From the NCBI GenBank assembly GCA_023957975.1, contig JAMLGM010000004.1, forward strand, positions 124,001-188,000: a DNA stretch of 64,000 nt, read 5' to 3'. Within the stretch, counting starts at the first letter, position 1, and each line of letters opens with the position of its first letter. The notes under the pieces are model-generated. The model was given only the letters and a program-made list of their open reading frames with translations, searched no databases and was not told the origin of the DNA. Made by a program: the position numbers and the translations under genes. Positions 1-8,161 of the stretch are shown here, piece by piece. The stretch comes from Microthrixaceae bacterium (GTDB taxonomy: Bacteria; Actinomycetota; Acidimicrobiia; Acidimicrobiales; Microtrichaceae).

Positions 1-252
1 GGTCGATCGAACAACGTGCTCGCCGGGGACTTCAACGCCACCCCCGGATCGGCCGCCACCGGGGCGATGACCAACTACACCGACATGATCTCGGGTGTTG
101 CCGTCACCTACGAGACCAATTCGAACCACATCGACTACATATGGGCGCACGTGCCGAACCTGGCCGGACCGGACGCGATGGGCAATGTGCCCCCGTGGAG
201 CTACTCCGCCTCGGATCATCGCCAGATCTGGGGTTCGATGCACATCAAATGA
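1..252 (+). CDS. endonuclease/exonuclease/phosphatase family protein, C-terminal part
   Basis: Open from the first base, so the N-terminus lies outside the window. The visible 83 residues carry LAGDFNATP, the metal-binding/catalytic block typical of the endonuclease/exonuclease/phosphatase fold, and end with a SDHR motif, matching the C-terminal SDHxP/R block that holds the catalytic His. Substrate (DNA, sphingomyelin or phosphoinositide) cannot be told. The stop overlaps the next start (ATGA at 249-252), implying translational coupling with the beta-lactamase-fold gene. Confidence 0.75.
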   Translation, partial: GRSNNVLAGDFNATPGSAATGAMTNYTDMISGVAVTYETNSNHIDYIWAHVPNLAGPDAMGNVPPWSYSASDHRQIWGSMHIK

Positions 253-1250
253 TCGACAAGTTCGCGTATACGGACGCGGTTGCAGTGGACTCGCGGTCAG
301 GCGCCGTCCTTCTCGGGGACCCAGATTCCACAATTCGGGCATGGTATTGCGCAGGAAAGCCCTTGCTCTCGATCGTGGTCGGTGTCTTGGCTGACCAGCG
401 CAAGCTCGCCTTCGACGATCGATTGCATGACCTCATCGGCGCCGCGGGGTGGCTCGGCGACGCCACCCTGGCCGACCTACTGTCGCACGGATCGGGGATC
501 CTCGAGCCAGATGCAGTCGTGGCGCGCGGTATCCCTTCGAGCCACCGGATGCAGTGGATCGAGACCATCCTTACTGCTCCCGCGCCTGCGCACCGGCCGT
601 CGTACAGCACGTTCGTGGCCTGGTGGCTGGTCGGGCGGATCGTCGAAGAGCGGACGGGCACTCCGATGCAGCGACTCCTCGTCGACGGCCTCCTCGAGCC
701 CTACGACGTCGCACCCCAGGACCTTTGGCTGCACGTCACCCCGAGCGAGTTCGATGGGATAGCGAGTCGGCTGGTCTGGAACACCGACATGGTCGAAGGC
801 TGGCCGATTCCGATGTTGGCCGAGGTGTGTCCTCCAGTTGTCTGCGATTGGAACCCCGGGTTCGGTACCTACGGCACCGTTGAGGCGATGGCACGAGTCA
901 TGGCCGGCGTCGTGGGTGACCTGAACGGGCGCGGCCGCGCGCTGACTACCGAGACAGCATCAAGGATCTGCTCGACCGTGCACCGAGGCCTCGACAGCGT
1001 CCTCGGCCGAGACGCCGCGTACGGAATGGGCGTGATGACCCAGCTCGACGTGCACGGATTCGGCGATCGGCCGAGCGTGGGGTCGGTCGGTGCGGCCGGC
1101 GAAGGAGGCTTGTGCTGGGTTGTTGGCGACCCCTCCGCCGAGATGGCCGTGGCAGTACACGGGCGGGAGCTCGTTGACCCAACGCGGGCGCTCGGCGAAC
1201 GACGATCGTCGACGGCGACGGCGATCTGGGATGCCGTGAGGCCGCAATGA
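249..1250 (+). CDS. serine-hydrolase-like protein of the beta-lactamase/CubicO fold
   Basis: 333 residues from the ATG that overlaps the previous stop. The layout resembles class C beta-lactamase relatives: a nucleophile-helix motif WYCAGKPLLSIVVG near residue 35, followed by a YST(x)nG block (YSTFVAWWLVGRIVEERTG) where family members have YxN. In this protein the SxxK nucleophile is read as CAGK, with Cys where Ser is expected, and the C-terminal KTG/HxG-like block is weak (GAAGEGG). It may therefore use Cys, or be non-catalytic. No signal peptide, so probably cytoplasmic. Overlaps the next gene by 4 bp (ATGA at 1247-1250), so an operon with both neighbours is likely. Natural substrate unknown. 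Confidence 0.7.
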   Translation: MIDKFAYTDAVAVDSRSGAVLLGDPDSTIRAWYCAGKPLLSIVVGVLADQRKLAFDDRLHDLIGAAGWLGDATLADLLSHGSGILEPDAVVARGIPSSHRMQWIETILTAPAPAHRPSYSTFVAWWLVGRIVEERTGTPMQRLLVDGLLEPYDVAPQDLWLHVTPSEFDGIASRLVWNTDMVEGWPIPMLAEVCPPVVCDWNPGFGTYGTVEAMARVMAGVVGDLNGRGRALTTETASRICSTVHRGLDSVLGRDAAYGMGVMTQLDVHGFGDRPSVGSVGAAGEGGLCWVVGDPSAEMAVAVHGRELVDPTRALGERRSSTATAIWDAVRPQ

Positions 1251-1954
1251 CCACACCCGTCGACGACGCAGTTCTGCGATCCATCGAGGAGCAGATGCGC
1301 CTGGCTATTGGCATGCCTGTCTGGGCACCCGATGGCCAGTACCACCACGAGCAAGTCCTCCCCTCGGGCGAAGTCGCGACGCACGTCGAACGCGTGGCCG
1401 ACGGCCGCGTGAGTGAATGGAAGTGGACCGTTGAACCGGGGGAGGTCGCGCTGGTGCAGCGTGGCCGACCGCGACTCCTCGGGTCGAGCGTCGTTTCGTT
1501 CGACGACGCCCGGCGGACCTCAATGAGAGTCCACGACGTTCTTCAAGGGTTGCCACCGTGGGACGACACCAATCCCGACTTCTGGACCGCCTGGCACGGT
1601 GTGCCCGGAGCGTCAGTAGACCTCAACATGGCCTTCGTCTCGACGCCGCTTGGCGCTGCGGAGCTGCTCTACCGCTTTCGCGACGGGCGACTGGTCGGCC
1701 TGCACGGTGCTGAGGGAGCCAACGGGGACGGGTCGTCCGTGCCGAAGGCGAGAGTGGTGACGGACTGGGCGACCTACATGGGATGGCGGCACGGCGTCGG
1801 CGACGAACTCGACATGGTCCGTGGACTCGAAGGCCGATGGTCCACGCTGCTACTCGTGCAGGGTCTCTTTGGCGCTCCTCCACACCGCGCCGCCCGCCGG
1901 GATGCTACGCCCTCGCCGGAGCATTTCGCCCCGCACCCTGGCTCCAACCGATAG
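1247..1954 (+). CDS. hypothetical protein, possibly with a sterol-carrier-like C-terminal part
   Basis: 235 residues, ATG overlapping the previous stop. I do not recognise the N-terminal half. Residues around 165-205 (VVTDWATYMGWRHGVGDELD followed by GRWSTLLLVQGLF) look like the helix and strand of SCP2-type domains, a weak similarity. The last 30 residues are Arg/Pro/His-rich and out of character with the rest, which suggests a frameshifted or replaced C-terminus at the edge of the mobile region that begins about 100 bp downstream. Confidence 0.5.
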   Translation: MTTPVDDAVLRSIEEQMRLAIGMPVWAPDGQYHHEQVLPSGEVATHVERVADGRVSEWKWTVEPGEVALVQRGRPRLLGSSVVSFDDARRTSMRVHDVLQGLPPWDDTNPDFWTAWHGVPGASVDLNMAFVSTPLGAAELLYRFRDGRLVGLHGAEGANGDGSSVPKARVVTDWATYMGWRHGVGDELDMVRGLEGRWSTLLLVQGLFGAPPHRAARRDATPSPEHFAPHPGSNR

Positions 1955-2068
1955 GTCGCCATCGAGAGGGCGTGAGCACAAAGCCCAGAAGGCGCTAGCG
2001 GTCCGGACCCTCGACGGTGGGAACGCGAGACCCGTCGCGCGATAGAGGTTCTCCAGCACCGAAAGGGG

Positions 2069-2433
2069 GCAGTGCCTCCTCGGGTGGTGGGGTTTGAGGG
2101 TGGCGGTGGGGTCCACCACGTAGTGGGGCCATCGGCGTGATCCTCGGTGTGTAGCGCCAACTGCACACCAAGGAGAACCCACCGATGGCCCCTTCTGAGT
2201 CTGCCCTGTCCGACCTCCTCGACGCGTTCCGCGCCGGCGATGGCGTCGACCTGATCCGAGAATCCGTTCGCCTCGTCCTCCAAGAACTGATCGAGGTGGA
2301 GGCCGGTGAAGCGATCGGCGCCAGCCGTTACGAACGCGTTGACACCCGAGTCACCGAACGCAACGGGCACCGGCCCCGCCTGTTGGCGATCCAGGCCGGC
2401 GACATCGAACGGGACCGCTGCACTTGTAGGTGA
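2069..2433 (+). pseudogene. IS256-family transposase, N-terminal fragment with element left end
   Basis: ATG at 2185 opens about 75 residues of an IS256-family N-terminus (LLDAFRAGDGVDLIRESVRL, then EAIGASRYERVDTRVTERNG), ending where the family continues with the beta-strand block after GDIE. The frame then runs into unrelated RDRCTCR and a stop. The catalytic DDE domain is missing. The GT-rich stretch 2069-2184 upstream is probably the element's left end. It belongs to a different subgroup from the IS256 copies at 8162, 10104 and 18168. Confidence 0.75.
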
Positions 2434-2562
2434 CATCTGATCTGTGGTGCCGAGAGGTGCTGCTGGAAGGATGTTCACATGACCAGGCCCTGACCCTCCG
2501 AAACTCGCCGGGAGCGCTCGATAGCCGCCGTAGTCGCCGCCAGCCCCGAAATCCCCAATTCA

Positions 2563-2630
2563 TGGGCATTCTGAGGGCCGCCGGCATTGGCTGACACCCG
2601 CTGCACGCACCTTCCGCCGGAGTTCGAGTC
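2563..2630. repeat. 68-bp direct repeat, copy A (probable attachment-site core)
   Basis: Identical over 68 bp to 22150-22217, with weaker similarity extending about 60 bp to the left of both copies. It ends in GGAGTTCGAGTC, reminiscent of a tRNA T-arm, but I could not fold a tRNA around it. This copy lies 86 bp beyond the 3' end of the integrase at 2717-3949, the usual place of an attachment site. Confidence 0.7.
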
Positions 2631-2716
2631 CCACCCCGGGCACGCTTGTGATGGAGTGATCACCCCGAGAACATTGGGAACGCGGTGTTCGGTTCAGTGC
2701 CGTCGACGGCCTGTGG

Positions 2717-3949
2717 TCACAGATTGGTCACAGTTGGCTCGAAGAGCGCTGCGACTTGCTGTGCTGCGCCGAGATCCATGCCATCGGTGACGTGGCTGTA
2801 CACGCCGAGTGTGACCGCGATGGTGCTGTGTCCCAGGCGCTGCTGAACGATTCGGGGGTGGACCCCTGCTCGGAGTGCGAGCGTCGCCCAGGTGTGCCGA
2901 AGGCCGTGGACGCCGATGTGGGGGAGTCCGTAGCGGTTCGCCCGTCGGTCGAACCGCTTGGAAACTGCTTCGGGGTGCAGCCAGTCGCCGCTGGTATCTG
3001 CGAACGCCAATTCGTCCGACGAGGCCTGACCCTGACCGAGGGACAGGCGCTCTGCGGCCCGACGGGCGCGATGCGATCGGAGCGCGGCCGTCGTTCGTTC
3101 GTCGAGGGCGATGGTTCGGGCTCCCGCTGCCGTCTTGGGTTGTCCGAACTGAGCGACGTGGTCGACGATGATCAACGTCCTGGTGACCGTGACGGTTCCG
3201 GCGCCGAGGTCAACGTCAGCCCAGCGGAGACCGAGCGCTTCGCCGCGGCGCATGCCCGTGGCGGCGATGAGTCGCCAGAGTGGGTGGTCTCTGTCGCCCT
3301 CCGCCTCCGACTGTTGGAGGAAGGCCGCGAGTTCGGCGCCGGTCCATACCTTGAGCCCAGCCTTCTGGACGGCGGTCGACGGAGGTGGGTCGGCGAGGTC
3401 TGCCGGGTTCGACTGGAGGAGGCCGTGCCGAACGGCATCCTTCAATGCCCGATGGAGGACGGTGTGGATGTACTGGACAGTTCTAGGTGAGAGGCCGCGT
3501 TTGGGGGAGCGAAGGTTGGCGCCGGGCGCAAGCAGCTGTCCGTAGAGCCGATTGAGCGCCGGTCCGGTGAGCTGCTTGAGCTTCATGTCGCCGATGCGCG
3601 GCATGACGTGACGCTCGAGGTTCTGTTCATAGCTGAACAGCGTCGCCGGCCGGACGGTGGCCGGCAGCGTGTCGGACAGCCACTCTCGGAGGTAGCCGGC
3701 GACGGTCAGCTTGCTGTCGTAGGTGAACGTCCCGGTCCGTGCCTTGCCTCGGAGGTCGTCGAGCGCCTCCTGGGCGGCAGCCTTGGTGGCGAAGCCGCGT
3801 CGTCGCGCTTGGCGTCGCTCCCGCCAGACCCCGCCAGGGTCGGCGCCGGGACCGAGGTCGACGATGAACTCCCATAGCCCAGTCGTCGGGTTCTTGCGTG
3901 GAGCGACCGATGGTGCGCGCCGGTTCCTCTCGGGTGTCGGTTCTGTCAC
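2717..3949 (-). CDS. tyrosine recombinase / integrase (element 1)
   Basis: 410 residues from the GTG at 3949, whose GTGA overlaps the stop of the upstream XRE gene (3946-3948). An Arm-type DNA-binding N-terminus (AP2-like strand LWEFIVDLGPG, then a lysine/arginine-rich stretch), a SAM-like core-binding domain (residues 70-170) and a complete catalytic domain: TGMRRGEALGLRW (Arg I), HGLRHTWAT (His-x-x-Arg) and LGHSTIAVTLGVYSHV with the nucleophile Tyr. It should catalyse site-specific integration and excision of the surrounding island. The 3' end faces the 68-bp repeat. A longer in-frame reading up to 4219 only overlaps the XRE gene and is not used. Confidence 0.93.
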   Translation of the reverse strand: MTEPTPERNRRAPSVAPRKNPTTGLWEFIVDLGPGADPGGVWRERRQARRRGFATKAAAQEALDDLRGKARTGTFTYDSKLTVAGYLREWLSDTLPATVRPATLFSYEQNLERHVMPRIGDMKLKQLTGPALNRLYGQLLAPGANLRSPKRGLSPRTVQYIHTVLHRALKDAVRHGLLQSNPADLADPPPSTAVQKAGLKVWTGAELAAFLQQSEAEGDRDHPLWRLIAATGMRRGEALGLRWADVDLGAGTVTVTRTLIIVDHVAQFGQPKTAAGARTIALDERTTAALRSHRARRAAERLSLGQGQASSDELAFADTSGDWLHPEAVSKRFDRRANRYGLPHIGVHGLRHTWATLALRAGVHPRIVQQRLGHSTIAVTLGVYSHVTDGMDLGAAQQVAALFEPTVTNL

Positions 3950-4332
3950 GGTTTCCTCGTTGAGCGGAGTGTTCGTTGGAGGACGCTGGCGTCGAGGCCG
4001 TCGAGGTGGTCGGGCGTGGCTGCCACTGTCCCGGCGGGTGGGGTGAGCAACCAGCTGACGGGCCGGTCGAAACAGCGGGCGATTGCGACGAGTTCGTCGG
4101 CGGAGAACTGTTTGATACGGACCCCGTCGACCGACCGCTCGACGGCCGAGTAGCTCGCTCGCGACCAGCGCACTCCGAGGAACGGTTCGAGCGCCGCGGC
4201 GGCCTCGGGTTGGCTCCACCCGCGATCGGTGCGGGCACGCGTGAGGTTGAACGCAACGATCTGGTTCGGCGTGAGGCGCTTCGGGCGGCTGGGCACGTCG
4301 CCGACTCTACGCTTGCGGCGCCCCGCTGTCAT
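3946..4332 (-). CDS. XRE-family helix-turn-helix regulator
   Basis: 128 residues from ATG 4332 (a GTG at 4350 is an in-frame alternative, but it lies within the probable promoter/operator). The N-terminal half has the Cro/CI helix-turn-helix (LTRARTDRGWSQPEAAAALE, then WSRASYSAVERSVDG), followed by FSADELVAIARCFDRPVSWL, the fourth and fifth helices common in phage-type repressors. Its stop overlaps the integrase start, so regulator and recombinase are co-translated: a simple way to tie integrase dosage to the regulator. Likely autoregulated through the inverted repeat at 4331-4379. Confidence 0.85.
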   Translation of the reverse strand: MTAGRRKRRVGDVPSRPKRLTPNQIVAFNLTRARTDRGWSQPEAAAALEPFLGVRWSRASYSAVERSVDGVRIKQFSADELVAIARCFDRPVSWLLTPPAGTVAATPDHLDGLDASVLQRTLRSTRKP

Positions 4333-4379
4333 CAACGAAATAGTTGACACTTACGCGTCAAAGTCGGGACTCGTTGATG
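4331..4379. promoter_or_regulatory. candidate operator/promoter between XRE regulator and excisionase
   Basis: Outer inverted repeat ATCAACGA (4331-4338) / TCGTTGAT (4371-4378) encloses a second one, TTGAC...GTCAA (4353-4369). TTGACA/TTGACG look like -35 boxes on both strands. It sits at the 5' end of the XRE gene and upstream of the divergent excisionase gene, the expected place for the switch controlling integration versus excision. No binding data. Confidence 0.45.
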
Positions 4380-4607
4380 GTCACCCCTGAACGCGGGATT
4401 GTTCAGGTCGGTGGTCAGGATGACCATCGGAGTGGCCGGATCCGACGCTGTCACCGTGGCGACAGGAGAGGCGACAGTGAACACGACGGTCCGGTGGACG
4501 GCCGACTGGACAGTTTCGTTCCCTCGGGAGGATTCGACAGATATCGCCTTCGGCGGGACCCGCGCGCGCATAGGTAGGGAAACACCTCAACCCTTGGAGA
4601 AGCGCAG

Positions 4608-4961
4608 ATGTCACTACCTGAATTGTTCACTGTCACCGAGGCGGCCGTCGTGCTGCGCATCGGCCGGACCACCGCCTACGAGCTCGCCAGACGCGACCTC
4701 GCCACCGGGGGCGGGGAGGGCTTGGGGGTGATCCGGGTCGGAGGGCAGCTCCGGGTCCCCAGGGTGGCCCTTGAGCGGCTGATCGGCGCCCCGGTCGGGA
4801 CACCGGTCACCACCGGGCCGACGGTCCCGTTGGTGCCCGACACGGTGGTGCCGCTCGATGTCGTCCCCGATCCAACGCCTGCTCGCGTCGACCACCCGAG
4901 TGCTGCGTCTGGCAGTCGTCGTCGGTTGGTGTCGGTGGATCAGTTGCGGTTCGATTCGTGA
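4608..4961 (+). CDS. excisionase-type winged HTH DNA-binding protein
   Basis: 117 residues, start fixed by GGAG 8 bp before ATG. Residues 6-60 form an excisionase/MerR-like helix-turn-helix (LFTVTEAAVVLRIGRTTAYE, then IRVGGQLRVPRVALERLIG), the pattern of 'helix-turn-helix domain 17' Xis proteins. The remaining half is Pro/Val-rich and probably unstructured. Divergent from XRE/integrase and directly upstream of the relaxase, so probably a recombination directionality factor or plasmid-type regulator for this element. Confidence 0.85.
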   Translation: MSLPELFTVTEAAVVLRIGRTTAYELARRDLATGGGEGLGVIRVGGQLRVPRVALERLIGAPVGTPVTTGPTVPLVPDTVVPLDVVPDPTPARVDHPSAASGSRRRLVSVDQLRFDS

Positions 4962-5076
4962 TCGGTCGCGCGGTCGGCAGGACTGTTGGTTGGTCAGGTG
5001 CCATTTCGTTCGACGCACTTGCACCACGGTGCCCTGTGGTCGGACACGTCCGCTGTTCAGGTCGGCGGTCGCCTTG

Positions 5077-7617
5077 TTGAGCATCGGCAAGCTCGCCGCC
5101 GGGGCCGGCGACTACTACACCGCCATGGTCGCCGACGGCGCCGAGGAGTACTTCACCTCGGCCCGCGAGGCCCCCGGCGTCTGGGTCGGTCAAGCCAGCC
5201 AACGGCTGGGACTCGCCGGCACCGTCCAGCCCGACGACTTCGCATCCGTCCTCGATCATCAGTATCCGGGAACCAACGTGCGGATCACAGCGGCTCGGTC
5301 CGCGCCGAGCGTCGCCGGGTTCGACGCGACGTTCTGCGCTCCGAAGTCGGTGTCGATTCTCCACGGCCTCGGCACCCCCGACATCCGTGCTGCCGTCCGC
5401 CAGGCGCACGACGTCGCCGTCCGTGAAGCGCTCGCGGTGTTCGAGTCCGCAGCGTCGCGAGGCCGGCGAGGCCATGGCGGAGCCGACGTGATCGATGGCG
5501 ACGGGTTCGTCGCCGCTGCGTTCGCTCACCGCACCTCTCGCGCCGGCGATCCCCACCTGCACACACACGTGGTGATCGCCAACCTCGTCCACGGGCCCGA
5601 CGGGCGGTGGACCGCCCTCGACGCCCGACCGCTCTACCACTGGTCGAAGACGGTCGGCTACCTGTACGAGGCCGAGCTCCGTCACCAACTCACTCGGACT
5701 GTCGGTGTCGAGTGGCGGACGGTGCGGCGGGGGATCGCCGATGTCGCCGAGGTGCCGATGCAGGTGGTCGACGAGTTCTCTACCCGCCGTCACGAGATCG
5801 AAGCACACCTGGCGGAGAACGGGTTCGACTCCGCCCGTTCCGCACAGCTCGCGGCATATGCCACCCGGCGCATGAAAGACCACACGGCGACACCTGAATC
5901 GCTCGTCGACACCTGGCAGCGACGTGCGAGCGAGTTGGGGTTCGATTGCGAACAGGTCTGCGACCGGCTCAACGCCGGAACCCTCACCCTGAGGTGGACG
6001 GGTCTCGTCCATCTCACCCCGATGTTCGAGCACCTCGCCGGACCTGACGGGCTGACCAAAACCCGGTCGACGTTCGGACGACGCGAGGTTATCCAGGGGA
6101 TCTGCGACCGCCTCCCGATCGGCGCTCCCGTCGCCGACATCTGCGAATGGGCTGATCTGTTCATCGACTCCGAACACTGCACACGACTCGCAGGCACCAA
6201 GTCGGCGGTCATCCGAACCAGCGACGGCCGGACCGTGTCGGCACGAACCGACGAGAGACGCTTCTCCACCCCAGACATGCTCACCACGGAACGGCGACTG
6301 ATCGCCGCGGCCGTCGGCTGCGCCGATGCCGGGGTCGGCCTCGCCGACCCACAGGTCGTCGATGTCGCGATCGGACAGCGCCCGTCGATGAGCGACGAGC
6401 AGGTGGAGATGGTGAGACAACTCTGCACGAGCGGTCGCGGCGTCGACCTCGTCGAAGGTGTCGCCGGCGCAGGCAAGACGTTCGCCCTTGCTGCCGCCAA
6501 CCAAGCCTGGACCGAGTCAGGCCACACGGTGATCGGATGCGCCCTCGCCGCCAAAGCGGCGCGTCAACTCCAGACCGACGCCGACATTCCGTCCCGCACC
6601 ATCGATCGACTCCTCATCGACCTCGACCGACCTGAACGCGGAGGCCTCGCCCCGAACACCGTGATCGTTGTCGACGAAGCCGCCATGGTCGGTACCCGCA
6701 AGGTCCTCCGTCTCCTCGACCACGCCCGACAGGCCGACGCGAAGGTCGTGCTCGTCGGCGACCCGTGCCAACTCCCCGAGATCGAAGCCGGCGGAGCCTT
6801 CGTCGGACTCCGCCAACGCCTTTCGGCGTCATACCTGGCCGACAATCGCCGCCAACGCGAACCGTGGGAGCGCGCCGCCTTGGCCCGACTCCGGACCGGC
6901 GACACCGACACAGCCATCGACACCTACATCGAGCGAGGCCGCGTCGAGGTAGCGCCCACCGGAGCCGAAGCGCGGTCGCGAATGATCGGTGATTGGCTCG
7001 ACGCACGCCGAACCGGGACGGCCGTCATGCTGGCCAGCCGACGCGTCGATGTCGACGCCCTCAACAGGTACGCGCGTAGGGCACTGCGGAAGGACGGCGC
7101 GCTCGGTGCCGACAAGATCATCATTGCGGGCCACGGCTACACCGAAGGCGACATCGTGGTGGCCCTTCGCAACGATCGCCGACTCGGCCTACTGAACGGC
7201 ACAAGAGCGACCGTTGACGCCATAGACACCCACGCTCAGGTCATGCGGTGTCGCGCTGACGACGACCAGGCGGTCACGATCCCGTTCGACTACGCCGCCG
7301 ACGGGCACCTCACCCACGGGTACGCGACGACGATCCACAAATCCCAAGGCGCAACCTACGACCGGTGCCTGATCCTGGCCGGCGACCACCTCACCAAGGA
7401 ATCCGCCTACACCGCCATGTCCCGGGGACGCATCGACAACACGCTGTACCTCGTCGACGACGGTGACCGAGCCACCGACTCCCACACGAACGAGATCGAA
7501 TCGTCGCTCGTGGATCGCGTGAGGTCATCGATCAGCCGTACTGCTGCTCAGTCGATGGCGGTCGACCAGACGCCGGCGAGCCACGACGACGACCTGGACT
7601 TCGAGATCGATCTCTGA
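5077..7617 (+). CDS. TrwC/TraA-type relaxase-helicase (MobF)
   Basis: 846 residues from TTG 5077 (reads MLSIGKLAAGAGDYY, the typical family N-terminus). The open frame extends back to ATG 4858, but those residues overlap the excisionase gene and look unrelated. N-terminal relaxase: DPHLHTHVVIAN near residue 160 supplies the three-His metal site, and an early tandem Tyr (DYY) could be the nicking Tyr. C-terminal superfamily I helicase: Walker A GVAGAGKTF near 463, Walker B VVDEAAMVG near 531, motif GYATTIHKSQGAT and TAMSRGR near the end. It nicks an oriT and unwinds DNA for conjugative transfer. No coupling protein or type IV secretion gene is in the window, so the element is at most mobilizable as seen here. 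Confidence 0.9.
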   Translation: MSIGKLAAGAGDYYTAMVADGAEEYFTSAREAPGVWVGQASQRLGLAGTVQPDDFASVLDHQYPGTNVRITAARSAPSVAGFDATFCAPKSVSILHGLGTPDIRAAVRQAHDVAVREALAVFESAASRGRRGHGGADVIDGDGFVAAAFAHRTSRAGDPHLHTHVVIANLVHGPDGRWTALDARPLYHWSKTVGYLYEAELRHQLTRTVGVEWRTVRRGIADVAEVPMQVVDEFSTRRHEIEAHLAENGFDSARSAQLAAYATRRMKDHTATPESLVDTWQRRASELGFDCEQVCDRLNAGTLTLRWTGLVHLTPMFEHLAGPDGLTKTRSTFGRREVIQGICDRLPIGAPVADICEWADLFIDSEHCTRLAGTKSAVIRTSDGRTVSARTDERRFSTPDMLTTERRLIAAAVGCADAGVGLADPQVVDVAIGQRPSMSDEQVEMVRQLCTSGRGVDLVEGVAGAGKTFALAAANQAWTESGHTVIGCALAAKAARQLQTDADIPSRTIDRLLIDLDRPERGGLAPNTVIVVDEAAMVGTRKVLRLLDHARQADAKVVLVGDPCQLPEIEAGGAFVGLRQRLSASYLADNRRQREPWERAALARLRTGDTDTAIDTYIERGRVEVAPTGAEARSRMIGDWLDARRTGTAVMLASRRVDVDALNRYARRALRKDGALGADKIIIAGHGYTEGDIVVALRNDRRLGLLNGTRATVDAIDTHAQVMRCRADDDQAVTIPFDYAADGHLTHGYATTIHKSQGATYDRCLILAGDHLTKESAYTAMSRGRIDNTLYLVDDGDRATDSHTNEIESSLVDRVRSSISRTAAQSMAVDQTPASHDDDLDFEIDL

Positions 7618-7779
7618 TCGCGACCGTGCCGATGATCGGCGGGCGCTGTGACGACCGGGGAGGTTGTCCCTGGAGTAGCGGTGTTGGCTGATCTCGTCGT
7701 GAGTTGAGCCCCTCCGGACGAGGATGTGGGTCTTCCACAACTCACCGCCTTACCCGGGAGGGCTCCTGTCTCAAGCTAG

Positions 7780-8070
7780 AAGCCGTCACCCGAGCGCGCC
7801 TCTGACCCCGCTCGGGCGCCGCCGCACGGTCGACTGCGCCTCGTCGACCGCTGGTCGATCGAAGCGACCGAGTGGTTCCCGGTCGACCCCACGACCGTCC
7901 GGAAGTGGCGCGTCCCGTTCCTCGCCGAAGGCGAAATCGGCCTCCGGGACCGGTCCTCACGCCCGAAACGCGCACTGAACCGGACTCCGCGCCGAGTACG
8001 CAGCCTGTTGATCCAGCTCCGTAAGAGGCGCCGTTGGGGTGCAGACCGGATAGCCATCACATCGGGCTCG
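7780..8070 (+). pseudogene. IS481-family transposase, N-terminal remnant
   Basis: Two frames together read like the IS481 N-terminus: APLTPLGRRRTVD (7797-7838), then after a shift DRWSIEATEWFPVDPTTVRK (7846-7905), RDRSSRPKRALNRTPRRV and IQLRKRRRWGADRIAI (ending near 8063). This is the helix-turn-helix and RSSRP hinge of the family. The DDE domain is absent. Cut off about 100 bp before the IS256 element. The rest of 7618-8161 shows nothing else convincing. Confidence 0.7.
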
Positions 8071-8161
8071 CCATTCGACGGTAAACACCTCTTGCGCCAC
8101 GCTGGCCTCGGACGACTCGACAGAGGTGACCGCGCCACCGCACTACCGGTGCGCCGCTACC

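Noticed and set aside
2563-2645. tRNA or tmRNA 3' end in the 68-bp repeat
   Set aside because: GGAGTTCGAGTC resembles a T-arm, but neither the T-stem nor an acceptor stem pairs.
5077-7617. Complete conjugative element
   Set aside because: Relaxase present, but no coupling protein, translocase or secretion genes in the window.
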